Shown: positions 17,671 through 27,152, numbered from the stretch's first letter. The stretch is DNA of 64,000 nt from Dyella marensis (GCF_900112865.1 NZ_FONH01000002.1:1-64000), one strand, 5' to 3'. Made by a program: numbers and translations. Notes: generated by a model not told the origin, from the letters alone.

Positions 17671-20382
17671 TCATGCCTCGGATGCCGCCCGCGTCTCGGC
17701 GATCAGCCGCCGCAGCTCGGGAATGCAGGAACCGCAATTGCCGCCCGCGCGCAGCTCCGCGGTGATCTGCGCCGGCAGATCCAGCTCGTTGCGGCGGATC
17801 ACCTCGAGAATGGTGTTGCGCCCGACGCCGAAGCAGGAGCACACCACCGGCCCGGGATCGCCACCGCCGCCCGGTGCCTCGCCCGACAGCAAGGCCAGCC
17901 GGTCCGCTTCGTCCAATCGATCGCGCGCGAACAGCGAGGCCAGCCATTGCCGCGACGGCAGGTGCGGCTGCGCGGCGAGGAACAGGCAGGACTCGATGCG
18001 GCCCTCCCGCAGATGCACTGCGCGGTAGACGCCGGTATCGAGGTCCTCGAAGGCCAGCCAGTCGGCCTGATCGTCCGTCACGCCGAGCCATGCCTTCGCC
18101 CATGCCTCGATCTCGGCCGGCCGCTCGCGATGGGCCAGCTCGTAACGCAGGAAGCGGTCGCCGCGGATCAGCGTCCAATAGCTCAGCATGGAAGCCGGCA
18201 ATGGCCGGCGCGCGAGCGCGAAGCCGTACCAGCGCACCGGGAACGGCTCGACCCGCACCGGCGTGTGCTTGAACTCCGGCTCGCCGGAGACCGGGTCCAC
18301 CGCCGGGTTCACCACACCGCCGACGCGTGCGTCCGAGGCGAACTGGTCGCTCCAATGAATCGGCGCGAACACGGTACCGGCCAGGATGCCGCCGCCATGG
18401 CGCACCCGGGCCACCATCGAACCCCAGCGCGACACCACCCGCGCCAGGCTGCCTTCGCGCACGCCGCTGCGCAGCGCGTCGTGCGGATGCATGTCGACGA
18501 ACGGCTCGCCGATATGGTTGTTCAGGCGCGGCGAACGCGCGGTGCGCGTCATGGTGTGCCACTGGTCGCGGATGCGGCCGGTGTTGAGCACCAGCGGATA
18601 TTCGCGATCCGCGGCATGCGCCGGTGCGCGCGAGGCGGTGGTGACAAAGCGCGCGCGGCCGTCGGCATGGCTGAAGCGGCCGTCGGCGAACAGGCGCGGC
18701 GTGCCGGCGCCCTGCTCCGTCACCGGCCACTGCACGGGAGCGAGCGCGTCGTAGGCGCGCCGGTCCAGCTTCGCCAACGGCCCCAGCTGCAGTTGCCGGC
18801 GCGCGGCCGGCACGCCGTCGGCCAGCGGCTCGCGGTTGCGAAACGCGGTGAGCTGGGCATGCTCGACGAAGATCTCGTGCGGATGGGCGAACTCGAAACC
18901 GCGCTCGAAACCCATCCGCTTCGCCACCTCGCACACCGCACGCCAATCGGCGCGCGCCTCGCCCGGCGCCGGCAGGAACGGCCGCTGCCGCGATATGCGC
19001 CGCTCCGAACTGGTGACCGTGCCGTCCTTCTCGCCCCAGCCCAGCGCCGGCAGCAGCACGTGGGCATAGGCATTGGTATCGGTGCGCTCGACGATGTCCG
19101 AGCACACCACCAGCTCGCAGCGGGCCAGCGCGGCGCGCACCTTGTCGGCATCGGGCAGGCTCACCGCGGGATTGGTCGCCATGATCCACAGCGCCTTGAT
19201 CCGCCCCTCGCCCACCGCGTCGAACAGCTCCACCGCCTTCAGCCCGGGTGTGCCGGCGATATGCGGCGATTGCCAGAACGCCTGCACGATGTCGCGGTGC
19301 GCCGGCTCGCCCAGTTCCAGGTGCGCGGCGAGCATGTTGGACAGCCCGCCGACCTCGCGCCCGCCCATCGCATTGGGCTGGCCGGTGATCGAGAACGGCC
19401 CCATCCCCGGCCGCCCGATGCGCGCCGTGGCGAGGTGGCAATTGATGATGGCGTTGACCTTGTCGGTGCCGCTGGTGGACTGGTTCACGCCCTGCGAGAA
19501 CAGGGTGACCACTTTCTCGTGCCGCGCGAACAGGCGATAGAACGCCACCACGTCCGCCGTCTGCAGCCCGCACTGGCGCGCCACCATGGCCGGGTCGCCC
19601 GACTCGGCCTCGGCCGCCGCCAGCGCCTGGTCGAAACCGGCGGTATGCGCGTCGATGAAATCCGGATCGATCACGCCATGCCGGAACAGGAACGACAGCA
19701 GCCCGTTGAACAGCCGCACGTCGGTGCCGGGCCGGATCGGCAGGTGCAGGTCGGCCCCTTCGCAGGTGGCGGTAAAGCGCGGATCGATCACTACCACGCG
19801 CGGGCCGTCGCGGCCTTCGCGCGCGGCGGTCACGCGCTGGAACAGCACCGGATGGCACCAGGCCGTGTTGGAACCGACCAGCACCACCAGCTCGGCCTGC
19901 TCCAGGTCCTCGTAGCAGCCGGGCACCACGTCCTCGCCGAACGCGCGCTTGTGGCCCGCCACCGCGGAGGACATGCACAGGCGCGAGTTGGTATCGATAT
20001 TGGCGGTGCCCAGATAGCCCTTGGCCAGCTTGTTGACGACGTAGTAGTCCTCGGTCAGCAATTGCCCGGAGACATAGAACGCCACCGCGTCCGGACCGTG
20101 CTCGGCGACGATGCGCGAGAAGCCGTCGGCCACGCGCTGGATCGCCTCGTCCCAAGTCGCGCGCTGCGCCACGCCATCCTGCCCGCGCAGCACCGGATGC
20201 AGCAGGCGGCCTTCCGGGCCGACCGTATCGCCCAGGGCCGAGCCCTTGACGCACAACCGTCCAAGGTTGGACGCATGCGCCGGATCGCCTGCCACCCGCG
20301 TCGTTCCGTCCGCATCCACGCTGGCCAGTACGCCGCAACCGACGCCGCAATAAGGACAGGTGGTGCGTACGGCTTCGCTCAT
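17671..20382 (-). CDS. nasA: Assimilatory nitrate reductase, large (molybdopterin) subunit
   Basis: 903 residues. The N-terminus carries a [4Fe-4S] motif (Cys9, Cys12, Cys16 in TCPYCGVGCGV and Cys44 in GRLCVKG). The middle is the bis-MGD molybdopterin oxidoreductase fold, with CMSSAVAGHKRAFG, LVGSNTAWCHP and FSQGVNQSTSGTDK. The C-terminus adds a BFD-type [2Fe-2S] domain (VVCSCFGVGRNTI and GGNCGSC), a known feature of NasA-type cytoplasmic nitrate reductases. There is no Tat signal, in keeping with an assimilatory enzyme. It reduces nitrate to nitrite. Its ATG overlaps the nirD stop by four bases (ATGA). Confidence 0.95.
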   Translation of the reverse strand: MSEAVRTTCPYCGVGCGVLASVDADGTTRVAGDPAHASNLGRLCVKGSALGDTVGPEGRLLHPVLRGQDGVAQRATWDEAIQRVADGFSRIVAEHGPDAVAFYVSGQLLTEDYYVVNKLAKGYLGTANIDTNSRLCMSSAVAGHKRAFGEDVVPGCYEDLEQAELVVLVGSNTAWCHPVLFQRVTAAREGRDGPRVVVIDPRFTATCEGADLHLPIRPGTDVRLFNGLLSFLFRHGVIDPDFIDAHTAGFDQALAAAEAESGDPAMVARQCGLQTADVVAFYRLFARHEKVVTLFSQGVNQSTSGTDKVNAIINCHLATARIGRPGMGPFSITGQPNAMGGREVGGLSNMLAAHLELGEPAHRDIVQAFWQSPHIAGTPGLKAVELFDAVGEGRIKALWIMATNPAVSLPDADKVRAALARCELVVCSDIVERTDTNAYAHVLLPALGWGEKDGTVTSSERRISRQRPFLPAPGEARADWRAVCEVAKRMGFERGFEFAHPHEIFVEHAQLTAFRNREPLADGVPAARRQLQLGPLAKLDRRAYDALAPVQWPVTEQGAGTPRLFADGRFSHADGRARFVTTASRAPAHAADREYPLVLNTGRIRDQWHTMTRTARSPRLNNHIGEPFVDMHPHDALRSGVREGSLARVVSRWGSMVARVRHGGGILAGTVFAPIHWSDQFASDARVGGVVNPAVDPVSGEPEFKHTPVRVEPFPVRWYGFALARRPLPASMLSYWTLIRGDRFLRYELAHRERPAEIEAWAKAWLGVTDDQADWLAFEDLDTGVYRAVHLREGRIESCLFLAAQPHLPSRQWLASLFARDRLDEADRLALLSGEAPGGGGDPGPVVCSCFGVGRNTILEVIRRNELDLPAQITAELRAGGNCGSCIPELRRLIAETRAASEA

Positions 20383-20717
20383 GCGTCAGCTTGCCCCACC
20401 TGCACATGGTCGCCCTGCCGGCGCACCGGCCAGGTGCGCACGGCCTGCTCCGGCGCCTCCACGCATTCGCCCGTACGCAGGTCGAAGTGCTGCTTATAGA
20501 TCGGCGAGGCCACCACCACGCGCTCGCCCAGGTTGCCGACCAGGCCGCGCGACAGCACGGCCGCGCCGGAACACGGATCGAGATTGTCGATCGCGTACAG
20601 CTCGCCGCCGACGCGGAACACCGCCACCTGCGCGCCATGCACCAGGGCGCAGACGCCGGTGTCCGGCACGATGTCGCCGACGGCGCACACGGAAATCCAG
20701 CTGGTTTCGTTCGTCAT
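20379..20717 (-). CDS. nirD: Nitrite reductase small subunit NirD
   Basis: 112 residues, normal for NirD. It has a Rieske-like ferredoxin fold (AVFRVGGELYAIDNLDPCSGA, VVASPIYKQHFDLRTGECVE) that lacks the full pair of Cys-His cluster motifs, as in the NirD family. It partners NirB in NADH-dependent reduction of nitrite to ammonium in the cytoplasm. Four bases separate it from the nirB stop, and its own stop overlaps the nitrate reductase ATG. Confidence 0.95.
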   Translation of the reverse strand: MTNETSWISVCAVGDIVPDTGVCALVHGAQVAVFRVGGELYAIDNLDPCSGAAVLSRGLVGNLGERVVVASPIYKQHFDLRTGECVEAPEQAVRTWPVRRQGDHVQVGQADA

Positions 20718-20721
20718 GGGC

Positions 20722-23304
20722 TCACTCCGTCTCCACCACCACCGGGATGCCGCGGAACGCGCGCTTCTCCTGCGCGGAGGCCGGCCGGATCTGCCCGCGC
20801 TCGGGCACGAAGGCGACCTGGTCGTCGCCGGCCTCGCTGTTGACGAAATGGCGGAAGCGGGCGCGCACCTTGGGATCGGTGACGGCGCGCTTCCATTCGC
20901 ACTCGTAGGTATCGACCACCAGCGCCATCTCCGCCTCCAGCTCGTCGGCAAGGCCCAGCTTGTCGTGCACGATCACGTCGCGCAGATAGTCCATGCCGCC
21001 TTCGAGGCCGTCGCGCCACACGCTGGTGCGCTGCAGGCGGTCGGCGGTGCGGATGTAGAACATCAGGAAGCGGTCGATGTAGCGGATCAGCGTGGCGGTA
21101 TCGAGGTCGCCGGCCAGCAGCTCGGCGTGCCGCGGCTTCATGCCGCCGTTGCCGCAGACATAGAGGTTCCAGCCCTGCTCGGTGGCGATCACGCCCACGT
21201 CCTTGCTCTGCGCCTCGGCGCATTCGCGCGCGCAGCCGGACACGGCGAACTTCAGCTTGTGCGGCGAGCGCAACCCCTTGTAGCGGTTTTCCAGGTCGAT
21301 CGCGGTGCCGACCGAATCCTGCACGCCGTAGCGGCACCAGGTCGAGCCCACGCAGGATTTCACCGTGCGCACGGACTTGCCGTAGGCATGGCCGGATTCG
21401 AAGCCGGCCGCGATCAGTTCTTCCCAGATCAGCGGCAGCTGTTCGAGCCGCGCGCCGAACAGGTCCACGCGCTGGCCGCCGGTGAGCTTGGTGTACAGCC
21501 CGTAGGACTTGGCGATGCGCCCCACCGCGATCAGCCCGTCCGGCGTCACTTCGCCGCCGGGCATGCGCGGCACCACTGAGTAGGTGCCGTCCTTCTGGAT
21601 ATTGGCGAGGAAGTAGTCGTTGGAATCCTGCAGCGAGGCGTGCTCCTGCTGCAGCACGAACTCGTTCCAGCACGAGGCCAGGATGCTGGCCGCCACCGGC
21701 TTGCAGATATCGCAGCCCAGGCCCTGTCCGTGCCGCGCGAGCAGGTCCTCGAAGCGGCGGATGCGTTCGACCCGCACCAGGTGGTACAGCTCCTGGCGCG
21801 AATGGGCGAAGTGCTCGCACAGGTGGTTGTTCACCGCCAGGCCCTGGCGCGCCATCTCCGCCTTCATGATCTGCGTGACCAGCGGTACGCAGCCGCCGCA
21901 GGTGGTGCCGGCGCGGGTGGCTTTCTTGAGCGCGCCGATCGAGGTGGCGCCTTCCGCCACCGCCACGCACAACTGCCCCTTGGACACGTTGTTGCACGAA
22001 CACACCTGCGCCGCGGCCGGCAGCGCATCCACCGCCAGCCCGGGCCTGGACTTGCCGTCGGAGGCCGGCAGGATCAGCGATTCCGGCGCCTCGGGCAGGT
22101 CCATGCCGTTGAGCATCATCTGCAGCAGCGTGCCGTACTCGGTGGCGTCGCCCACCAGCACGCCGCCGAGCAGGCGCTTGCCGTCCTCGGACACCACCAG
22201 CCGCTTGTAGACCTGGCGGCGCTCGTCGCTGAACTGGTAGCTGCGGCTGCCCGGCGTGGCGCCGTGCGCGTCGCCCAGGCTGGCCACGTCCACGCCCATC
22301 AGCTTGAGTTTGGTCGACATGTCGGCGCCGGCGAATTCCGGCAGGTCGCGCGCTTCCTCGCGGGTCAGCAGGGCATGCAGGTGCTTGGCCACCACGCGCG
22401 CCATGTCATAGCCGGGCGCCACCAGGCCGAACACCTTGCCGCCCCATTGCGCGCATTCGCCGATGGCGTAGACGTCGCGGTCGCGCGTGCGGCAGAAGTT
22501 GTCGACCATGATGCCGCCGCGCTGGCCGACGCCCAGGTCGCACTGCCGCGCCAGCTCGTCGCGCGGGCGGATGCCGGCGGAGAACACGATCAGGTCGGTT
22601 TCCAGCGTGCTGCCGTCGGCGAACTTCATCGCGTGGCGCGCATTGGCGCCGTCAATGCCGCTCCCATCAACTATGGCCTGCGTGTTCTTGCCGGTATGCA
22701 CCACCAGGCCCAGTTCCTCAATGGTCCGGTGCAGGATGCGGCCGCCGCCGTCGTCGACCTGCACCGCCATCAGGCGCGGCGCGAATTCGACCACGTGGGT
22801 CTCCAGGCCCATGTCGCGCACGGCCTTGGCGCATTCCAGGCCGAGCAGGCCGCCGCCGACCACCACGCCGCGCTTCGACTGCGCGCCCCATCCGGCCAGC
22901 GCGGCCAGGTCGTCGAGCGTGCGATAGGTGAGACAGCCCGGCCGGTCGTTGCCGGGAATCGGCGGCACGAACGGCGAGGAGCCGGTAGCGAAGACCAGCT
23001 TGTCGTAGGGAATGACTTCGCCGTCCGCCGTGGTCACGCGCTTGAAGGCACGGTCGATGCGCGCGGCGCGCGTGGCCAGGCGCAGGTGCAGGCCCGGCTG
23101 ATCGAAGAAGCCCGGCGTCACCAGCGAGAGTTCGTCCGCGCTGCGGCCGCTGAAGTATTCGGACAGGTGCACGCGATCGTAGGCGGGGCGGCTTTCCTCG
23201 CACAGCACGGTGATCTCCAGCCCGGGCGTACCCAGCGCGGCCAGCTCCTCCAGCAGCTTGTGCCCGACCATGCCGTTGCCGATCACCACCAGTCTCGTCG
23301 TCAT
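20722..23304 (-). CDS. nirB: Nitrite reductase large subunit NirB
   Basis: 860 residues. The start MTTRLVVIGNGMVGHK fits the family; an upstream in-frame ATG at 23349 would run into the transporter gene. The N-terminal half is a FAD/NAD(P)-binding domain (IGNGMVGHKLLEEL, VVVGGGLLGLECA). A BFD-like [2Fe-2S] domain follows (CSCNNVSKGQL, GTTCGGC), then the sulfite/nitrite reductase domains with the [4Fe-4S]-siroheme ligands in CVGSTWCRYG and SGCARECAEA. It reduces nitrite to ammonium using NADH. Ten bases separate it from the upstream transporter gene. Confidence 0.97.
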   Translation of the reverse strand: MTTRLVVIGNGMVGHKLLEELAALGTPGLEITVLCEESRPAYDRVHLSEYFSGRSADELSLVTPGFFDQPGLHLRLATRAARIDRAFKRVTTADGEVIPYDKLVFATGSSPFVPPIPGNDRPGCLTYRTLDDLAALAGWGAQSKRGVVVGGGLLGLECAKAVRDMGLETHVVEFAPRLMAVQVDDGGGRILHRTIEELGLVVHTGKNTQAIVDGSGIDGANARHAMKFADGSTLETDLIVFSAGIRPRDELARQCDLGVGQRGGIMVDNFCRTRDRDVYAIGECAQWGGKVFGLVAPGYDMARVVAKHLHALLTREEARDLPEFAGADMSTKLKLMGVDVASLGDAHGATPGSRSYQFSDERRQVYKRLVVSEDGKRLLGGVLVGDATEYGTLLQMMLNGMDLPEAPESLILPASDGKSRPGLAVDALPAAAQVCSCNNVSKGQLCVAVAEGATSIGALKKATRAGTTCGGCVPLVTQIMKAEMARQGLAVNNHLCEHFAHSRQELYHLVRVERIRRFEDLLARHGQGLGCDICKPVAASILASCWNEFVLQQEHASLQDSNDYFLANIQKDGTYSVVPRMPGGEVTPDGLIAVGRIAKSYGLYTKLTGGQRVDLFGARLEQLPLIWEELIAAGFESGHAYGKSVRTVKSCVGSTWCRYGVQDSVGTAIDLENRYKGLRSPHKLKFAVSGCARECAEAQSKDVGVIATEQGWNLYVCGNGGMKPRHAELLAGDLDTATLIRYIDRFLMFYIRTADRLQRTSVWRDGLEGGMDYLRDVIVHDKLGLADELEAEMALVVDTYECEWKRAVTDPKVRARFRHFVNSEAGDDQVAFVPERGQIRPASAQEKRAFRGIPVVVETE

Positions 23305-23314
23305 GCGCGTCGCC

Positions 23315-24652
23315 TCAGTCGATGGCCAGCGCCGCGGGCGAAGGCGCATCCGCCCGCCCCAGCCGCAGGATGCGTTCCTCGGCCACGTGCTCGCGGCTGA
23401 AGCGCACGGCGAGCGCGCACACCGAGCCGGCGAGCACGAAGCCGCCCAGGTACATGAAAGTCAGTTGCACCGAACCCAGCGATTTCTGCAGGAAACCCGC
23501 CGCCACTGCGCCGACGTTGCCGCCGGCGCCGACGATGCCGGCCACGCCGCCGAGTGCCTTGCGATCGATGAAGGGCACCAGCGCGTAGGTCGCGCCGCAG
23601 GCCATGTGCGTGAACAGGCCGAAGGCGAGCATGGCCACCACCGCCACGCCCGCGCTGTGCGCGCCGGAGAACCACAGCAGGCCCAGTCCTTCGCACAGCA
23701 TCAGTACGCAGAGCAGGCGCGCCCGCACCGGCAGGCCGTGCCGGCGCACCAATCGATCGGAAGCGATGCCGCCGAGTGCACGGGCGAACAGCGCGAGCAG
23801 GCCGAAGCCGCCGACCGCGAGGCCGGCATCGCGCAGGCTGAGCGCGAAACGATCCACGTAGTAGCTCGCCGCCACGCCGTGCACGAACAATTCGATGCCG
23901 AAACAGCCGGCATAGGTGACGAACAGCAACCACACGCGATAGTTGCGCGCCGCCGCGCGGAACGCCGCCCAGCCGCCGGGCTTGCCGCCGTCGATGGCGA
24001 CGCCGCGTGCGCGCAGATCGCGGTAATCGCCCTGCGGACTGTCCTGGGTGCAGCGCCAATACAAGATGCCGACCGCCACCATCAGCACGCCGGGCAGCAG
24101 CATCGCGCCGCGCCAGGCCATGCCCTGCCCGACGCCCAGCGCCAGCACGCCAGCCAGCACCCACGGCATCGCCGCCTGCGCCGCGCCGCCGCCGGCATTG
24201 CCCCAGCCCGCCGCGGTCGCATTGGCTGCACCCACTACCTGCGGCGCGAACATCACCGAGGTGTGGTACTGCGTGATCACGAAGCTCGCGCCGATCATGC
24301 CGATGGCCAGGCGCATGAACAGCAGCGACTCGTAGCTGTGCACCAGCAGCATGCCGAACACCGGCAGCGAGCCGAGCAGCAGCAATCCCGTATAGACGCG
24401 CCGCGGCCCCAGGCTGTCGCACAGCGGTCCGATCAGCAGCCGGCCGAAGATGGTGACGGCGACCGCGGCGATATTGATATTGGCGATCTGGTCCGCGCTC
24501 AGCTGCAGTTCGCCGCGGATCAGCGGCATCAGCGGCGCCACCGAGAACCAGGCGAAGAAGCATACGAAGAACGCCATCCAGCTGAGATGGAACGCCCGCA
24601 TCTGCGGCGTCCCCCACCGCAGCAGCTCGATCCGAGTCGCCTTGCCCGACAT
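23315..24652 (-). CDS. narK: Nitrate/nitrite MFS transporter (NNP family)
   Basis: 445 residues from MSGKATRIELLRWG, preceded by GGAG; an in-frame ATG 57 bases upstream lacks support and would start inside the leader. It is a 12-helix major facilitator with the two nitrate signature motifs of the NNP family: GWGNAGGGAAQAAMP and GIVGAGGNVGAVAAGF. It imports nitrate for the operon it leads (transporter-nirB-nirD-nitrate reductase-cysG-HemD-like). The promoter upstream is of sigma-54 type. Confidence 0.95.
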   Translation of the reverse strand: MSGKATRIELLRWGTPQMRAFHLSWMAFFVCFFAWFSVAPLMPLIRGELQLSADQIANINIAAVAVTIFGRLLIGPLCDSLGPRRVYTGLLLLGSLPVFGMLLVHSYESLLFMRLAIGMIGASFVITQYHTSVMFAPQVVGAANATAAGWGNAGGGAAQAAMPWVLAGVLALGVGQGMAWRGAMLLPGVLMVAVGILYWRCTQDSPQGDYRDLRARGVAIDGGKPGGWAAFRAAARNYRVWLLFVTYAGCFGIELFVHGVAASYYVDRFALSLRDAGLAVGGFGLLALFARALGGIASDRLVRRHGLPVRARLLCVLMLCEGLGLLWFSGAHSAGVAVVAMLAFGLFTHMACGATYALVPFIDRKALGGVAGIVGAGGNVGAVAAGFLQKSLGSVQLTFMYLGGFVLAGSVCALAVRFSREHVAEERILRLGRADAPSPAALAID

Positions 24653-24719
24653 GCGCTTCTCCCCGCAGAGAACGAAACGGTCCCGGCACAGGAGATGCAC
24701 GGGACACATGTGCTGCTAT

Positions 24720-24734
24720 GCAACACATGTGCCA
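24720..24734 (-). promoter_or_regulatory. Sigma-54 (-24/-12) promoter of the nitrate assimilation operon
   Basis: Read on the minus strand, 24734-24720 is TGGCACATGTGTTGC. This is an exact match to the sigma-54 core TGGCAC-N5-TTGC. The expected transcription start is near 24709, giving a leader of about 57 bases before the transporter ATG at 24652. A 17-base NtrC-type palindrome lies about 125 bases upstream. Both CACATGTG motifs here (24705-24712, 24724-24731) are partly explained by this element. Confidence 0.85.
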
Positions 24735-24827
24735 CGCGGTTAAAGCGCTGAAAGCGCGGGATTTATCGAAAAATCGGCCGATCAGGCCGCTGCAGGGTGC
24801 ACCAAGATCATTCGCACGCGGCGCAGT

Positions 24828-24844
24828 TGCACCAGTGCAGTGCA
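24828..24844. promoter_or_regulatory. NtrC-type enhancer site
   Basis: TGCACCAGTGCAGTGCA has the TGCAC-N7-GTGCA layout of NtrC binding sites. A further TGCACCA half-site is at 24798-24804 and another at 24841-24847. The distance to the sigma-54 promoter suits an enhancer. It implies that the nitrate operon is switched on by nitrogen limitation. Confidence 0.7.
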
Positions 24845-24860
24845 CCAATCGACAGCCCGC

Positions 24861-24946
24861 GTAGGTTGGGGTGAGCGCAGCGAACCCCAACATGGAGGCA
24901 GGGATGCAGGCCTGTTGGGGTTCGCCTTTGGCTCACCCCAACCTAC
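24861..24946. repeat. REPIN (pair of inverted GTAG-type REPs), copy A
   Basis: Two inverted REP elements: GTAGGTTGGGGTGAG...CGAACCCCAAC at 24861-24891 and the reverse orientation at 24914-24946 ending CACCCCAACCTAC. Each REP forms its own hairpin (GTTGGGGT/ACCCCAAC) and the pair folds together. The 5' GTAG is typical of REPs mobilised by RAYT transposases. It lies between the NtrC site and the stop of the minus-strand lipoprotein gene at 24953. Other copies: 57168-57256 and 62081-62242. Confidence 0.88.
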
Positions 24947-24952
24947 GCGATA

Positions 24953-25846
24953 TCAACGGATGGCGCCCGTCGACGCCGCACTCAGATCCGTACACTTCTG
25001 CCCATCGCTCCCGGCCGCCTTCGCCGCCAACAGGCAGTTGGTATACGCATCCATCGCCGCCGCACGCCCCGCCCCTTCCGCCAGGCTCTGCGCCGCGATA
25101 CCGGTCGAGAACACCTTGCCGATCGCCAGCCCGACCGTCGCCGTCTGCGCGTCGCTCTTGCCGTCGAACCGCCCATACACCGACAAGGCGTCCTCTCTCA
25201 CCAGCCCCAGCTGCTTGGCCGCTTCCAGCGCGGCGGGCCGCTTGGCCGCCGCCTCCTGCTCGGCGACCGTCAACGAAGGCGTGAGCTGCTTGATCTGGCT
25301 GTCGATCGCCTGGTTGGCAGTCTGCGCGGTGACCAGCTGCCCCTTCGCGTCCTGCAGCTGGCTCGCCGCTTCCCTGGTATCCAGCCGTGCCGCCTTCAAC
25401 TGGCTCAGCCGCGACGTCGCCACCGCGACCTGGCTCTTCAGCGGATCGATCGGCGCTTTCTGGCTGCTCAGCGCCTGGATCGAACTCTTGGTCGCGTCGG
25501 CCGTCTTCGCCGCCTGCAGGTAGTCGTTGACCTTGGCCAGGTTGGCGGCATCCTGCTGGCCCTGCGGCTGCTGGTCGTTCGAATACTTCGCGCGGATCTG
25601 TTCCAAGGCCAGATCCGAGGTGCCGCTCTTGTTCGCGCCCGCCACCGACACCGGCACATAGGCCGCATCCAGCTGGTCGTAACCGATGCTCAGCGTCGGC
25701 CCCGATGCACTCGCCGGTGCCGAGGTGACGGTCACCCCGAAACTCACCCTCGACGAATACACCAGTGCCGCCTGCGGCAACGGCGAACACGCCGTCAGCG
25801 CCATCAGTCCAGCCGCGACCGCCACCATCCTTGCACGCAAATCCAT
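24953..25846 (-). CDS. Coiled-coil lipoprotein of unknown function
   Basis: 297 residues. The ATG at 25846 is preceded by AAGGGGGA and starts a lipoprotein signal (lipobox LTAC, Cys20). About residues 85-215 are rich in Ala, Gln and Lys and form a long coiled coil (LQDAKGQLVTAQTANQAIDS and similar). The remainder has no motif I recognise. It is probably anchored in the envelope. It begins one base after the stop of the upstream small lipoprotein gene, so the two form an operon. Confidence 0.75.
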   Translation of the reverse strand: MDLRARMVAVAAGLMALTACSPLPQAALVYSSRVSFGVTVTSAPASASGPTLSIGYDQLDAAYVPVSVAGANKSGTSDLALEQIRAKYSNDQQPQGQQDAANLAKVNDYLQAAKTADATKSSIQALSSQKAPIDPLKSQVAVATSRLSQLKAARLDTREAASQLQDAKGQLVTAQTANQAIDSQIKQLTPSLTVAEQEAAAKRPAALEAAKQLGLVREDALSVYGRFDGKSDAQTATVGLAIGKVFSTGIAAQSLAEGAGRAAAMDAYTNCLLAAKAAGSDGQKCTDLSAASTGAIR

Positions 25847-25847
25847 G

Positions 25848-26240
25848 TCATCCCCCTTGATGTGTATTGACCTCACAGACGTGCTCCAACGAACCGCCAC
25901 CCTTCTGCAGTTGCTCCCTGATCGCCGCCGCCTCCTCCGCCGTGCGGATCACCACGATCAGCTGGCAGCGATCCGGATCCTTGCTGGTGATCAACAGCTG
26001 CCGCGTCCAGCCCACCGCCGTCCCGTCGGCAAGCGGCACCACGCCGAAGCCCGTGGTCTCGGCGACAAGCAAAGGCGCATCCGGATCGGACTGCAGTTGC
26101 AGCACGCCCAACCGGTACGAGACCGCGGTCGTTCCCCCTTGCACCACACGGATCTGGGTGCATGCCGCCAGCGCGATGCAGGCAGGCACGATCAAGGCCC
26201 GCGCCATGAGGCGCGAGCGTGCGTCGCGAAGGTCGAGCAA
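25848..26240 (-). CDS. Small lipoprotein of unknown function
   Basis: 130 residues from a TTG start at 26240, favoured because AGGGGGA lies 5-6 bases upstream; the ATG at 26207 is the alternative and has no ribosome site. Either start gives a lipoprotein signal with lipobox LAAC before the Cys that opens the mature CTQIRVVQGG. The mature part is about 100 residues, compact, with no domain I know. It is probably the first gene of a two-gene operon with the coiled-coil lipoprotein. Confidence 0.7.
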   Translation of the reverse strand: MLDLRDARSRLMARALIVPACIALAACTQIRVVQGGTTAVSYRLGVLQLQSDPDAPLLVAETTGFGVVPLADGTAVGWTRQLLITSKDPDRCQLIVVIRTAEEAAAIREQLQKGGGSLEHVCEVNTHQGG

Positions 26241-26505
26241 GGCATTCCCCCTGATGGAATGGCCGCGGTCGAATAACACAGGATTTGCTAGAAGGACGTG
26301 AAGCCGGGCATGGCCTAGGAATTATTCTGATCCGGTGACGTGGATCGCCCTGCGGGCACTTGCACCAGACTGACTCCAACGGTGCCGAGCCGAGGCCTCT
26401 ATCTATTCGGGCGTGGCGCGTGGATCATCGGCGGCGCGGCGCCTGCGGCTTCGCCGGGACGCCAGTAAGGACGGTGGACGCATGGACAACAAGGAAAGGC
26501 TCGTC

Positions 26506-27069
26506 ATGAAATCGAATCGCCGCATTTTTCCCTGCGCACTCGCGCTCGCCTGCCTGCTCGCCGGGCCCGCGGCCCGATTGCAGGCGCAAGAGTCGGACGC
26601 CGGCAGTCCCCCGGAAGGCGGCCTGTGCCAGGCCGGCGAGAACGTGGTGTTTGCCTGCTCCTCGGGACGGAAACAGATCGCCGTGTGCGCGACCCCGGGC
26701 GACGACTCGTCGATCGGCGCGCTGAGCTACCGCTACGGCAGCAACCGCAACCTGGAAGTGAACATCCCTACCGAGCCGGTGCCACCGCGGGCCTTCGCCA
26801 GCGGCAACCGTGTGAGCGACAACGCCGGCGGCAACCTCACCTACCTGCGCATGAACTATGGCAGCACCAGCTATACCGTCTTCTCGGAAACGACCAGCCC
26901 CGGCGGCTACGAACGCAACGGCGTGCTGGTGGAGAACCGTGGCCACACCGAGCTGCACGAGTGCGACGGCCAGGCCGACGCCGGAGGCCTGTCGGATCAG
27001 AAGCTGATCGGCAAGGCGGTACCGGTCGACGATCGGGTGCCGACGGGATTTGCCACCTACCAGCAGTAA
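26506..27069 (+). CDS. Secreted protein of unknown function
   Basis: 187 residues starting at MKSNRRIFPCALAL, where AGGAAAGG sits 6 bases upstream; an earlier ATG at 26482 is in frame but would give an atypical signal. A Sec signal peptide ends near LQAQE. The mature protein has four or more Cys (LCQAGENVVFACSS, AVCATPG, HECDG), suggesting disulfides, and SYRYGSNRNLEVNIP, a pattern seen in small uncharacterised periplasmic proteins of Xanthomonadaceae. No function can be given. Confidence 0.75.
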   Translation: MKSNRRIFPCALALACLLAGPAARLQAQESDAGSPPEGGLCQAGENVVFACSSGRKQIAVCATPGDDSSIGALSYRYGSNRNLEVNIPTEPVPPRAFASGNRVSDNAGGNLTYLRMNYGSTSYTVFSETTSPGGYERNGVLVENRGHTELHECDGQADAGGLSDQKLIGKAVPVDDRVPTGFATYQQ

Positions 27070-27152
27070 ATATACGCAAGAACCTGCACGTAATCGCGCC
27101 TGCCTTAGGCCATAGAAGAAGCTAATGGGCTTGCGCCCATCAGCTCCCCACA

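Noticed and set aside
17257-20499. A 1080-codon plus-strand frame opposite cysG and the nitrate reductase gene
   Set aside because: Spans two well-supported minus-strand genes and contains only biased residue runs.
24705-24731. Two copies of CACATGTG 19 bases apart as a regulator site pair
   Set aside because: One copy is part of the exact sigma-54 element (TGGCAC-N5-TTGC), which explains it better. The other could still be a site but has no independent support.
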